A DNA stretch of 31,046 nt, from positions 1-31,046 of the forward strand of contig JAEYWK010000259.1 in assembly GCA_023431345.1 (NCBI GenBank), written 5' to 3'. This document shows, piece after piece, positions 1-7,147 of the stretch. The translations under genes and the position numbers were made by a program. This stretch comes from Pseudomonadota bacterium (GTDB lineage: Bacteria; Myxococcota_A; Polyangia; Polyangiales; Polyangiaceae). Numbering within the stretch: position 1 is the first letter of the stretch; every line of letters begins with the position of its first letter. A model generated the notes under the pieces. That model saw only the letters and a program-made list of their open reading frames with translations. It made no database searches and was not told the origin of the DNA.

Positions 1-236
1 AGCTAGCCCAGCTTCGTTCGTTTGTGGGATGGGGTTGAGGGGCCGGGGCCGAGATGAGGATGAGGTGGTGGATGAAGATGGGGTCGGGTTTGGGTTTGGG
101 GTTCGGGTTCGGGTTCGGGAGGGGCTGCAGTAATGCGGCCCGCTTGCACCAGTTTCGTGGCGGCGCTCGGTACCGCCGTGAGGCTCGCAAGTCCGCCTAC
201 GTCGAAGTGCGACGACCCCAAGCGAGCACGCTGTTC
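1..236. repeat. Long direct repeat, copy A (left end cut by window)
   Basis: This segment recurs almost unchanged at 374-593. By eye the copies differ by one 12-base shortening in the TTCGGG/TTTGGG tract, a 4-base deletion near the right end, and about five substitutions. It holds a GATGAGG-type purine tract at 53-83, a G/T-rich run (about 84-120), and a non-repetitive part (about 125-236). Its first bases match the right arm of an inverted repeat that is complete at 351-389, so another copy probably lies to the left of the window. I see no credible gene here; the reading frames through it are Pro/Arg-rich artefacts. Confidence 0.85.
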
Positions 237-350
237 GGAGCATCCCGAAAGTGGGCAGGTGATCGAATCCGGCGCTCGAGCGCGGTGTCACACGGAGAGC
301 ATCCCGAAGGTGGATGGGCGACCGAATCCGGCGCTGGTGAGGGGGCGTAG

Positions 351-389
351 CGAAGCTGGGCGGTTCCGGGAGGAGCTAGCCCAGCTTCG
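351..389. repeat. Perfect 11-bp inverted repeat at the composite-unit junction
   Basis: CGAAGCTGGGC at 351-361 is matched by GCCCAGCTTCG at 379-389 with a 17-base spacer. The boundary of long-repeat copy B (374) lies inside the spacer, so the inverted repeat spans the junction between composite units. Only the right arm is visible at the start of copy A because the window begins there. Confidence 0.8.
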
Positions 390-593
390 TTCGTTTGTGG
401 GATGGGGTTGAGGGGCCGGGGCCGAGATGAGGATGAGGTGGTGGATGAAGATGGGGTCGGGTTTGGGTTTGGGGTTCGGGAGGGGCTGCAGCAACGCGGC
501 CCGCTTGCACCAGTTTCGTGGCGGCGCTCGGTACCGCCGTGAGGCTCGCAAGTCCGTATACGTCGAAGTGCGACGACACCAAGCGAGCTGTTC
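374..593. repeat. Long direct repeat, copy B
   Basis: This is the second copy of the sequence at 1-236, in the same orientation and offset by 373 bases. It is flanked on both sides by units of the 57-bp repeat, so the whole 1-593 stretch looks like tandem duplication of a composite unit (long repeat plus two short units). The purine tract is at 426-456. The differences from copy A are scattered and not obviously synonymous, which argues against a coding sequence. Confidence 0.85.
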
Positions 594-900
594 GGAGTAT
601 CCCGAAAGTGGGCAGGTGATCGAATCCGGCGCTGGAGCGCGGTGTCGCGCGGAGAGCATCCCGAAGGTGGTGGGTGACCGAATCCGGCGCTGGTGAGGCG
701 CACGGAGCATCCCGACGTTGGGTGAGTGATCGAATCCGGCGCAGGAGCGCGGTTTCGCGCGGAGCATCCCGGAGGTGGATGGGTGATCGAATCCGGCGCA
801 GGAGCGCGGTTTCGCGCGGAGCATCCCGGAGGTGGATGGGCGATCGAATCCGGCGCTCGTAACGGGCTGCTGCTGGTCTCTTGATTGTGCTTGCGTGCTC

Positions 901-967
901 GGTGGAGTCCAGGGGCTGCGCTCGCGCTGCGCGCGACGCGGCCGGGGGCCGCGCCCTGGACTCCACC
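901..967. repeat. Strong hairpin: 14-bp perfect inverted repeat with inner stem
   Basis: GGTGGAGTCCAGGG at 901-914 pairs perfectly with CCCTGGACTCCACC at 954-967. Inside it, CGCGGCC at 937-943 pairs with GGCCGCG at 947-953. It ends 63 bases before the start of the four-helix-bundle gene. It could be the folded 5' leader of that gene, the terminator of something to the left, or an end structure of a mobile element. It has no T-tract on either strand, so a simple intrinsic terminator is less likely. Confidence 0.8.
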
Positions 968-1030
968 TGCGCGCGCAAGCGGGTGAGGGGTCGCCCGCAG
1001 CAATCGAGCGCGGGCAGAAGGAGTTACCTC

Positions 1031-1351
1031 ATGTTGCGTATTTATCCGGTTTGTTTGGAGCTCGTGCGCGAAGTGGGCAGGTTGTTGCCGGTGATGAAGG
1101 CGGGCAGTGCTGAGCTCGGCAATCAGTGCGAGCGCGCCATCATCAGCGTGCCGCTCAATGTTGCCGAAGGCACCGCCTCACGCGGCAAGCTCCAGCAGGC
1201 TCGCTATCACACCGCGGCAGGCTCGGCGCGAGAGGCGCTGGCGTGCCTCGAAGTGGCAGAGATGCTCGGCATCACGCACGCTTCCGGCCCGGAGCTGCGC
1301 GCGCTCTTCAACCAAGTCATCGGCACGCTGGTCAAGCTCGCAACGCGCTAG
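1031..1351 (+). CDS. Four-helix-bundle protein (23S rRNA intervening-sequence protein family)
   Basis: The 106-residue product has the pattern of the IVS/four-helix-bundle family (TIGR02436/PF05635 type). It starts with an aromatic-Pro segment near the N-terminus. This is followed by QCERAIISVPLNVAEGTA (about residues 37-54), matching the family's helix-2 'SIPSNIAEG' motif, and then SAREALACLEVAEML (about 69-83), matching the helix-3 'SLxEL' segment. It is predicted to be soluble, all-helical and without a signal peptide. The ATG at 1031 was chosen because AAGGAG sits 7 bases upstream (1018-1023); the longer frame from 881 runs through the hairpin and is not family-like. Members occur inside 23S rRNA IVSs, as free-standing genes of unknown role, and as the Avd relatives of diversity-generating retroelements. 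No rRNA or reverse transcriptase is visible here, so its role is unknown. Its setting among hairpins and repeats is unusual. Confidence 0.85.
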   Translation: MLRIYPVCLELVREVGRLLPVMKAGSAELGNQCERAIISVPLNVAEGTASRGKLQQARYHTAAGSAREALACLEVAEMLGITHASGPELRALFNQVIGTLVKLATR

Positions 1352-1362
1352 CACCAACGCGA

Positions 1363-1397
1363 GATGGAGCGAGCCGCGCGTCGCCGCTCGCTCCATC
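1363..1397 (+). terminator. Hairpin after the four-helix-bundle gene
   Basis: GATGGAGCGAG at 1363-1373 pairs perfectly with CTCGCTCCATC at 1387-1397 around a 13-base GC-rich loop, 11 bases after the stop codon. The downstream sequence is C/T-rich but has no run of T, so this is either an atypical terminator or an element-end structure. Confidence 0.5.
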
Positions 1398-1464
1398 TAC
1401 CACCTCATCCTCATCTACCACCTCATCCTCATCCCCATCCCGGCCTCCATCCCCATCCCGGCCT
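1394..1464. repeat. 18-bp simple tandem repeats, inverted relative to 53-83
   Basis: Two copies of an 18-base unit, CTACCACCTCATCCTCAT, are followed by two copies of a related 18-base unit containing CATCCCCATCCCGGCC. The first pair is the reverse complement, with about 21 of 22 positions matching, of the purine tracts inside the long direct repeats at 53-83 and 426-456. The four-helix-bundle gene and its hairpins therefore lie between inverted copies of the same simple-sequence tract. Confidence 0.75.
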
Positions 1465-2283
1465 TCAGCGGCTGAAGTTTTGCACTGCCCAGACTTTGCC
1501 GCTTGCCGTCGTGTGGAAGCCGCAGGCCACCTGCGTGACTGAGTCGTCGGTCATGTTGATGAAGTGGCCGTACATTTCGTAGCAATCGCCGGTGCAGTTT
1601 TCGGTGGGGGGCGGGCCTTCGTCCCACATTTGCTGCAGGCACAGGCCGATGACTTGCTGGTTCGAGGAGTAACCGGGGCAGGAGTTTTGAGAGCCACCGG
1701 GCTCACAGATCTTGGCGCGGATGCCGGCGTGAGCTTTGTTTTGCTCCGCGTCGTACTTGGCCATTTGGTTCGCGCAGTCCTCGCCGTCTTTGCGGCGCTT
1801 GAGCGCGGGCAGGCAGGCGCACTGGGTCAGAAACTGATTGATGCGATCGACGCAGTCCTGTTGCAGGTCGCCCGTGCTGGCGGGCGGGTCGAGCTTGCAG
1901 GCGAGGTTCTTGACGCAGCTGCCGCTCCCGCCTGAGCCTGCCGAGGAGCCACCCGTCGAGGCGCCGGCGCTTCCTGCGGAGCCACCCGTGGCTTGGCCGC
2001 CGCTCGCCGCGCCGGCGGCTGCGGTGCCTGCGGTGCCCGCGGTGCCTGCGCCCGCAGTGCCGGCGCCTGCGGTGCCTGCGCCCGCCGTCGTGCTGCCGCC
2101 GTTCGAGCCGCCGCTCCCTCCGACGCCTCCGGCGCTGCTCGTCGTGCCGGCGGTGGGCTGGCTCGTGGCGCCCGCTTGACTGGAGCCGCTCGACCCGCCG
2201 CTGCCTCCCACGCCGCCGGGTTCATCGGGGCTGCTGGAGCAAGCGAACGCGAACGCGAGCACGCTGATCCTGGCGGTGCGCAT
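1465..2283 (-). CDS. Secreted lipoprotein with Gly/Ala/Thr linker and CAP-like (SCP/PR-1) domain
   Basis: The 272-residue product has three parts. The first is a short export signal ending in LAFAFAC, a slightly imperfect lipobox with Cys at residue 15. The second is an approximately 110-residue low-complexity Gly/Ser/Ala/Thr linker with repeated AGAGTAG units, typical of myxobacterial surface lipoproteins. The third is a Cys-rich C-terminal domain. That domain ends with YGHFINMTDDSVTQVACGF and then a G-K-V-W-A-V-Q-N-F stretch, resembling the conserved 'GHYxNI...xVGCG...xxQNF' end of CAP-superfamily domains. CAP proteins are extracellular; the activity of this one is not predictable. The ATG at 2283 was chosen because it gives a compact signal peptide; a TTG at 2319 would add 12 unlikely residues. 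It lies downstream of another minus-strand lipoprotein gene with a 134-bp gap that may hold its own promoter. Confidence 0.75.
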   Translation of the reverse strand: MRTARISVLAFAFACSSSPDEPGGVGGSGGSSGSSQAGATSQPTAGTTSSAGGVGGSGGSNGGSTTAGAGTAGAGTAGAGTAGTAGTAAAGAASGGQATGGSAGSAGASTGGSSAGSGGSGSCVKNLACKLDPPASTGDLQQDCVDRINQFLTQCACLPALKRRKDGEDCANQMAKYDAEQNKAHAGIRAKICEPGGSQNSCPGYSSNQQVIGLCLQQMWDEGPPPTENCTGDCYEMYGHFINMTDDSVTQVACGFHTTASGKVWAVQNFSR

Positions 2284-2417
2284 GTCTTCAAGTGCCCAGC
2301 TCAGGCGGCGAGCGATCAAATTCCGGGTTCCGTGCCAAGCACGGGCGAAAATTCCACCGCCCCTGAGGATTCGCGTGCGCGGCCGGTTGACGCTCGCTGC
2401 GAGCCTTGACGCGGCCG

Positions 2418-3479
2418 TTACTTAACGACGGGCTCGAAGCACTTGATGTTGGTTTGGATGCGGAAGTTCGACTCGGCTGTCTGGCGCTCGGCGTGGAAGA
2501 TGTCCATCGGGTAGCTGTTGCCGGGCGTGATGCCGAGCGTCGCCGCCTGCTGGTCGAAATCGATCTCCCCGAGCAGCGCTTGGTGCTGGCCGCCGACGTC
2601 GAGCGCGAGCTTGCCGTTTACGAAGATCCACAAGTCGTCGTCGCCGCGAAAGCTGAACTTCTGACCGAGCTCGTACTTGAACGTGACGTGAATTTCGGTC
2701 GTGAAGTGGTAGTTGTGCTGCTGCCCCGGCGTGTTGCCGAAGCCTTGGCCATCGATCGGGAAGAACGTGTTGCTGTCGAACGTCGAGTAGCCGGTAGCGG
2801 CGTCGAGGGTCAGCGGCAGCTCGCCCTGGATCTCTTTGTTCACGCCCTCGACGGTGTTGAACCATTGGTCGAAGGTGGAGCTGCTCTTGATCGAGTAGCT
2901 CACGGGGGTAATTTCCCACTTCTTGCAGGTGCCGATGCCGCAATCACCCATCGGGGTGGGGTTTGCCGCCGTCCAGCAGCCTGGGCCGGCTACTACGCGC
3001 TGCCGATGACCGACGATGGACGGCAACGTGATGCCGTCGTTCGCTTCGGGCGTGCCCGAGAACGCGCGCGGCTTCGAATCAGGGCCGAGCACCGGGTCGA
3101 CGAGGCCGCAGCCGATGTCGTTCCAGCCTTGGTAGACGCTGCCGTCGGCGTTCTTGACGCCGCGCGCGGAGGCCTCGAAGTCGTCGTGACCGCCGGGCTG
3201 ACCGAAGGCGTTGAAGTCGCGGTAAGTGACGGGCAGCACGGTGCCGCAGCCCATGTTGTCGGCGCCTCCGCCGGTCGAGAGGCCGCCGATGCCGTTCAAG
3301 GTACCAGCCGTGGGCTGGAGGATGGGGCCGGTGCCGCCGTTGCCGTTGCTGGAGCTGCCACCCTTGTTGTTGTTCGTGGTCGCCCCGCTGCCGCCGTCGC
3401 CTCCCGCCGAGCAGGCGACGAGATGGAGAGAGGTGAGACCGAGGGCGATGGTGAGCGCACGACTGATGAGTTGGGACAA
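2418..3479 (-). CDS. Fibro-slime domain lipoprotein
   Basis: The product is a 353-residue surface lipoprotein. The start is a TTG at 3479 preceded by AAAGGAG with 8 bases spacing, giving a lipoprotein signal MSQLISRALTIALGL... ending in LVAC at residue 23. A Gly/Asn/Ser linker follows. The rest matches the fibro-slime domain (TIGR02148, related to PA14 beta-sandwiches): VTYRDFNAFGQPGGHDDFE near the start of the domain, a central TFDQWFNTVEGVN, and near the end FRGDDDLWIFVNGKLALDVG, GEIDFD and FHAERQTAESNFRIQT. The family, first noted in Dictyostelium/Fibrobacter-type proteins, is common in myxobacteria and is thought to act in extracellular matrix or carbohydrate contact; its substrate here is unknown. 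A longer frame to 3662 lacks a signal peptide and is rejected. An ECF-type promoter lies just upstream. Confidence 0.85.
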   Translation of the reverse strand: MSQLISRALTIALGLTSLHLVACSAGGDGGSGATTNNNKGGSSSNGNGGTGPILQPTAGTLNGIGGLSTGGGADNMGCGTVLPVTYRDFNAFGQPGGHDDFEASARGVKNADGSVYQGWNDIGCGLVDPVLGPDSKPRAFSGTPEANDGITLPSIVGHRQRVVAGPGCWTAANPTPMGDCGIGTCKKWEITPVSYSIKSSSTFDQWFNTVEGVNKEIQGELPLTLDAATGYSTFDSNTFFPIDGQGFGNTPGQQHNYHFTTEIHVTFKYELGQKFSFRGDDDLWIFVNGKLALDVGGQHQALLGEIDFDQQAATLGITPGNSYPMDIFHAERQTAESNFRIQTNIKCFEPVVK

Positions 3480-3520
3480 ACGCAGAGCTCCTTTGAGGTC
3501 CGGCGGCGAGCTGCTTTCAG

Positions 3521-3546
3521 TCTGACACCAACCTGGAAGCGGTTCC
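3521..3546 (-). promoter_or_regulatory. ECF-sigma-type promoter for the fibro-slime gene
   Basis: On the minus strand, GGAACC (3546-3541) is followed after 15 bases by TCAGA (3525-3521), matching the GGAAC-N15/16-TCxxA pattern of group 4 (ECF/sigma-E-like) promoters. The -35 part lies inside a 16-base inverted repeat, CTGGAA-N4-TTCCAG, at 3533-3548. The predicted start of transcription would be 30-35 bases before the TTG start codon. This is inferred from sequence only. Confidence 0.45.
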
Positions 3547-3548
3547 AG

Positions 3549-3787
3549 TCCTAACGGCCCGCGAATGGGCGAGTCAGTCGCCCTCGAGGCCGATGCATCG
3601 CGGCTGGCTTCGTTGCTCCTCAGTGACATCCTCCAGGATGCGCCTTCGTCGCGGCTCGCCATCTGCGCGCCTCGACCGATTCATCGACTGGACTTGGCCC
3701 TTCGCGAGCCTTAAGCCCATCTTTGACGCAAAGCGGCGTCGCGCGGCATCGCGCTCGGCGACCACCAATTCGCTGGCGCGTCGCGCA
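3549..3787. other. Rest of intergenic region 3480-3787
   Basis: Beyond the promoter-like site and ribosome-binding site of the fibro-slime gene, I see no credible gene, RNA or strong hairpin in this stretch. Short reading frames on both strands are Arg/Ser-rich and have no ribosome-binding sites. The zinc-ribbon gene upstream on the minus strand ends at 3788 without an obvious terminator. Confidence 0.5.
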
Positions 3788-4489
3788 TCAGTTGAGCACG
3801 TCGAGCACGAAGGCGATCAGCTGGGCGACGCCGTCCGCTAAGGGCGTAGCTTTCGTGGTTTCGGGCATGAGAGCGTTCACAGGTCGCGAGGATGGCAGCG
3901 CGCTCGCGCTCGACGTGGTTTGGCGGAGCGCGGCGCGGCTGAGCCCGCCGCGTCGCACGAACTCCAGTACGCGCGGCAGCTCTCCGGCGTCGAAGAACGA
4001 ACCGTGGAGGGAGCAAACATCGATCACGATGCCGCTCGTACCGCCGAAGTTCTTGCGGTTCATCAGCTGCGCACAGCTGGGGCAGGCGCGGTAACGAACG
4101 GGGGCCGAAAGGGGGTTGCCACGAGGCACGTCGAGCGACGGCGCGGCGCGGCCGAGCACCTCGCGCTGCTCGAGGAGCGCTCGCAGGAGCGCATGCGTCA
4201 CGAGCTGGCCCCCGCAGCGCTCGCACGCCAGGAGGCGACCTGCGCCAGTTTGGAACGCCTGCAGGGCCGTTTTGCAGTCGGGGCAGGTTTCTCGGCTCCG
4301 CGCCGCCTCCGGAACGAGACCGAGCTCTGCACCGCAGCCGTGGCAGTGCAGGGCGTCCGGGATGCTGAGCTCGAAGCAGCGGCCGCAGCGCAGGGTCGCG
4401 AGCAGCGTCGCGCAGAAGCGGCAGGCGCGGTCGCCCTCCTGCGCAAAGCCGCCACAGACCGGGCACCGGTAGGCGTTGGCCTCGACCAT
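3788..4489 (-). CDS. Multi-zinc-ribbon protein with TFIIB-type zinc finger
   Basis: The 233-residue cytoplasmic protein consists of successive CxxC knuckles: CPVC, CRFC, CGRC, CHGC, CPDC and CERC in the first 92 residues. A zf-TFIIB-type module (PF13453 pattern) follows at about residues 133-175, with CPSCAQLMNRKNFGG, then DVCSLHGSFFDAGEL. The C-terminal 50 residues are Ala/Ser-rich and end hydrophobically. Such proteins bind Zn and may contact nucleic acid or protein; no specific function is known. The ATG at 4489 has no clear Shine-Dalgarno. It is divergent from the peroxiredoxin gene with about 59 bases between starts, so the two may share a control region. Confidence 0.8.
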   Translation of the reverse strand: MVEANAYRCPVCGGFAQEGDRACRFCATLLATLRCGRCFELSIPDALHCHGCGAELGLVPEAARSRETCPDCKTALQAFQTGAGRLLACERCGGQLVTHALLRALLEQREVLGRAAPSLDVPRGNPLSAPVRYRACPSCAQLMNRKNFGGTSGIVIDVCSLHGSFFDAGELPRVLEFVRRGGLSRAALRQTTSSASALPSSRPVNALMPETTKATPLADGVAQLIAFVLDVLN

Positions 4490-4548
4490 CGTCAGTGAAA
4501 CTTACTTTCTGATTGGCAGGTGGGGGAAGCGGCTCTACGAAAAAGAGC

Positions 4549-5118
4549 ATGTCATCGCTCGCATTCCGCTCGAGGCCGTGGGCTCTTCTGCTGCTCGTCG
4601 CAGCCTCGAGCGCGGCCGGCTGCGCTCGCACGTCTACCAGCGAGCCAGCCCCTGCGGGCTCGACCGCGCCGCCAGAGGCTCCGCTCGCCGCCGGCACCCT
4701 GGCGCCGAGCGTCACGTTTCAGGTCCACAGCGGCGCGCCCGTCGCGCTCGAAAGCCTGCGGGGCAAGCCCGTCGTCGTCTACTTCTATCCGAAAGACGAC
4801 ACCCCGGGCTGCACCGTCGAGGCGCAGGAGATTCGCGACCTGTTCGAGGCGCTGCAGAAGACGGGCGCGGTCGTGATCGGTGTCTCGACCGACGACGCCG
4901 ATTCGCACCGGGCCTTCGCGGACAAGCACGCGCTCCCGTTCCTGCTCGCGGCCGACTCGTCGGGAGACGTGGCTCGCGCGTTCGGCGTTCCTCTCAAGAA
5001 CGGGCGCGCCACGCGCGTGAGCTTCGTGATCGGCGCCGACGGTCGCATCAAACGCACCTTTCCGCAGGTCACGCCCCAGGGCCACGCCGCCGAGCTGCTC
5101 GGGGCGATCACGAGCTGA
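4549..5118 (+). CDS. bcp: Lipoprotein peroxiredoxin, BCP/PrxQ family, single-Cys
   Basis: The product is a thiol peroxidase that reduces peroxides, here predicted to be anchored outside the cytoplasm. The ATG at 4549 yields 189 residues, starting with an export signal whose cleavage site is SAAGC (Cys25), and then a Pro/Ala linker. The thioredoxin-fold domain follows, with GKPVVVYFYPKDDTPGCTVE containing the peroxidatic Cys88 and its Pro/Thr neighbours. Later motifs are VVIGVSTDDADSHRAFADKH and the family's GRATRVSFVIGADGRI end segment. The E. coli BCP resolving Cys five residues after the peroxidatic one is replaced (GCTVEAQEI), and the only other Cys is the lipid-modified one, so this looks like a 1-Cys form. 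A TTG at 4513 in frame is less likely because it would lengthen the signal. Confidence 0.88.
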   Translation: MSSLAFRSRPWALLLLVAASSAAGCARTSTSEPAPAGSTAPPEAPLAAGTLAPSVTFQVHSGAPVALESLRGKPVVVYFYPKDDTPGCTVEAQEIRDLFEALQKTGAVVIGVSTDDADSHRAFADKHALPFLLAADSSGDVARAFGVPLKNGRATRVSFVIGADGRIKRTFPQVTPQGHAAELLGAITS

Positions 5119-5262
5119 GTGGCCGGAAGGAACGAGGGCACCGCCGCAGGGGCGCGAGGAGCAGCGGGCGGGATCGGGGAGGATGGGGCCGCTCGCTTCC
5201 AGTGAAGGCAGAACATCGCGCGGTGCCATGGAGAAATCCGTGCCAAAAGCGACGCCGATCCC
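5119..5262. other. Intergenic, bcp to ribosomal promoter
   Basis: This is the purine-rich first part of a 348-base gene-free stretch. I see no gene, tRNA or convincing terminator. The second part holds a promoter-like site and a structured leader listed separately. Confidence 0.5.
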
Positions 5263-5291
5263 TTGCCTAGCGGGAGCGGCTTTGCTACGAA
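5263..5291 (+). promoter_or_regulatory. Candidate promoter of the rplV-rplQ operon
   Basis: TTGCCT at 5263-5268 and TACGAA at 5286-5291 are separated by exactly 17 bases. The -35 matches sigma-70 consensus well, the -10 only moderately. It is the best-placed candidate ahead of the leader hairpins. An expression start elsewhere in 5119-5300 cannot be excluded. Confidence 0.35.
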
Positions 5292-5304
5292 GCGCCTCCC
5301 CTTA

Positions 5305-5433
5305 GCTGGCCCACCTGGTGGTGGGTCTCGCCAGCCGCCCAGCGGGCGGCGCGCGGCCGGTAGCTCCCCACGGAGCAACCTCATGCCGCGGCCCCCGGTG
5401 GCGGATGTCGGAGCGCCGATGTTCGACGCTCCG
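5305..5433 (+). promoter_or_regulatory. Structured 5' leader of the ribosomal operon (four hairpins)
   Basis: Four successive perfect or near-perfect stems are visible. GCTGGC-CCACC at 5305-5315 pairs with GGTGG at 5320-5324 and GCCAGC at 5330-5335. CCGCCC at 5335-5340 pairs with GGGCGG at 5344-5349. GCTCC at 5363-5367 pairs with GGAGC at 5372-5376. CGGAGCG at 5409-5415 pairs with CGCTCCG at 5427-5433. The third stem hides a GGAG placed 7 bases before an in-frame ATG at 5383. The layout is what a ribosomal-protein autoregulatory leader could look like, but it matches no named leader that I recognise. Confidence 0.5.
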
Positions 5434-5466
5434 GGGGTCGACAAGTCTCACGGAGAAACTGTCGCC

Positions 5467-5808
5467 ATGATTAGTAGCGCCAAAGCCAATTATCAAAGGA
5501 TCAGTCCGCGCAAAGCCCGCATGATCGTGAACCTGATCCGGGGACGCGACGCGAGCGAGGCTCTTCAGCTCCTGGACTTTACCTTCAAGGCGGGCGCGCC
5601 CTTCGTGAAGAAGCTGATCGCGAGCGCGGTCGCTAACGCGAAGCAGAAGAACCCGAGCCTCGACGTCGATACGCTGTTCATCAGCCGCGCGTCGGCCGAC
5701 AAGGGTCCGAACTCTCATCTCCGCCGCTGGCGGCCGCGCGCTCAAGGTCGCGCGACCCAAATCCAGAAGGGCGTGACGCACATCAACATCGAGCTCGATC
5801 AGCGCTAA
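5467..5808 (+). CDS. rplV: 50S ribosomal protein L22
   Basis: The 113-residue product is L22 of the large subunit, which lines the peptide exit tunnel. The sequence ISPRKARMIVNLIRGRDASE near the N-terminus and the beta-hairpin end ASADKGPNSHLRRWRPRAQG are family hallmarks. The ATG at 5467 aligns with the usual L22 start and has GGAG 11 bases upstream. An in-frame ATG at 5383 with GGAG at 7 bases would add 28 residues; this is the main ambiguity. It is the first gene of the visible ribosomal run. rpsS and the other early S10-operon genes that normally precede it are absent from the window. Confidence 0.95.
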   Translation: MISSAKANYQRISPRKARMIVNLIRGRDASEALQLLDFTFKAGAPFVKKLIASAVANAKQKNPSLDVDTLFISRASADKGPNSHLRRWRPRAQGRATQIQKGVTHINIELDQR

Positions 5809-5828
5809 GCGCTGCGACCGGAACAACC

Positions 5829-6521
<693 letters not shown>

Positions 6522-6527
6522 TGCGCC

Positions 6528-6947
6528 ATGAGCCAGATGTCTCCCAAGCGGACCAAGTTCCGCAAACAGCAGAAGGGTAAGAACCGCGGCGTGGCCTGGA
6601 AGGGCTCCGACGTGTCGTTCGGCGACTTCGCGCTGCAGGCCGTCGATCATAGCCACGTCACCTCGCGTCAAATCGAGGCTGGTCGTATGGCGATTCAGCG
6701 CCACGTGAAGCGCGCGGGCAAGCTGTGGATCCGCATCTTCCCGGACAAGCCCATCACCAAGAAGCCGCTCGAAGTCCGCATGGGCTCCGGTAAAGGCGGC
6801 GTCGAAGGCTACGTCGCGGTCGTTAAGCCCGGCCGCGTCTTGTTCGAGATCGCGGGCGTGACGGAAGCCGACGCGCGCCAGGCGTTCAAGCTCGCGGCCA
6901 GCAAGCTGCCGCTCACCACCAAGTTCCTGGTTCGAGGAGCACTCTGA
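6528..6947 (+). CDS. rplP: 50S ribosomal protein L16
   Basis: The 139-residue protein is L16, which binds 23S rRNA near the A-site tRNA elbow. PKRTKFRKQQKGKNRG at the start and MGSGKGGVEGYVAVVKPGRV late in the sequence are diagnostic. The ATG at 6528 has GGAG 10 bases upstream within the rpsC end; an ATG at 6537 would give the more usual short N-terminus and cannot be ruled out. Its TGA overlaps the next ATG by one base, implying coupled translation. Confidence 0.97.
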   Translation: MSQMSPKRTKFRKQQKGKNRGVAWKGSDVSFGDFALQAVDHSHVTSRQIEAGRMAIQRHVKRAGKLWIRIFPDKPITKKPLEVRMGSGKGGVEGYVAVVKPGRVLFEIAGVTEADARQAFKLAASKLPLTTKFLVRGAL

Positions 6948-7147
6948 TGAAGACCAAGGACCTGCGTGAGCGCTCGACCGAGGACCTCGCAACGCTGAAG
7001 GCGACGCTGTCCAAGGATCTGTTCTCTCACAAGATGAAGAACTTCACGGGTCAGCTCGACGACACGAGCTTGATCAACAAGACCCGCAAGGACATTGCGC
7101 GCCTGGAGCTCTTGCTCAGCGAGCGCGCCAAAGGAGCCAAGTCGTGA
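6947..7147 (+). CDS. rpmC: 50S ribosomal protein L29
   Basis: The 66-residue product is L29, a small helical-hairpin protein near the tunnel exit that helps form the SRP/trigger factor docking site. The sequence MKTKDLRERSTEDLATLK and the C-terminal KTRKDIARLELLLSER follow the family pattern. Its start overlaps the L16 stop and its stop overlaps the GTG start of rpsQ, so all three are translationally linked. Confidence 0.95.
   Translation: MKTKDLRERSTEDLATLKATLSKDLFSHKMKNFTGQLDDTSLINKTRKDIARLELLLSERAKGAKS

Larger units (their letters stand above)
237..857. repeat. 57-bp repeat family, seven units
   Basis: Units begin at 237, 294, 594, 651, 704, 761 and 818. Those at 237-293, 594-650, 704-760 and 761-817 are exactly 57 bases, while the others are shortened or truncated. 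Each starts GGAG(AG)CATCCCG, carries the core GATCGAATCCGGCGC (GACC in some), and most end in a small palindrome such as GCGCGGTTTCGCGC. The last two full units differ by very few bases, which suggests recent duplication. The units have no unique spacers between them, so this is not a CRISPR array. Function is unknown; the hairpin-forming ends would suit an RNA or DNA secondary-structure element. Confidence 0.85.

Noticed and set aside
237..857. CRISPR array
   Set aside because: Units are 57 bases with no unique spacers, they vary and are interrupted by the long repeat, and there are no cas genes.
197..1003. Long minus-strand frame through the repeat region (268 codons)
   Set aside because: It is Pro/Arg/Ser-rich, simply follows the repeats, has parallel open frames on both strands, and shows no ribosome-binding site or family.
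901..1397. 23S rRNA intervening sequence
   Set aside because: The protein family and hairpins fit, but no rRNA sequence flanks the locus.
1..1464. Diversity-generating retroelement
   Set aside because: The four-helix-bundle protein is related in fold to Avd, but there is no reverse transcriptase, and the long-repeat differences are not adenine-biased template/variable pairs.
3711..4715. Minus-strand 334-codon frame over the zinc-ribbon and bcp genes
   Set aside because: It is Arg/Ala-rich and overlaps two better genes in another frame.
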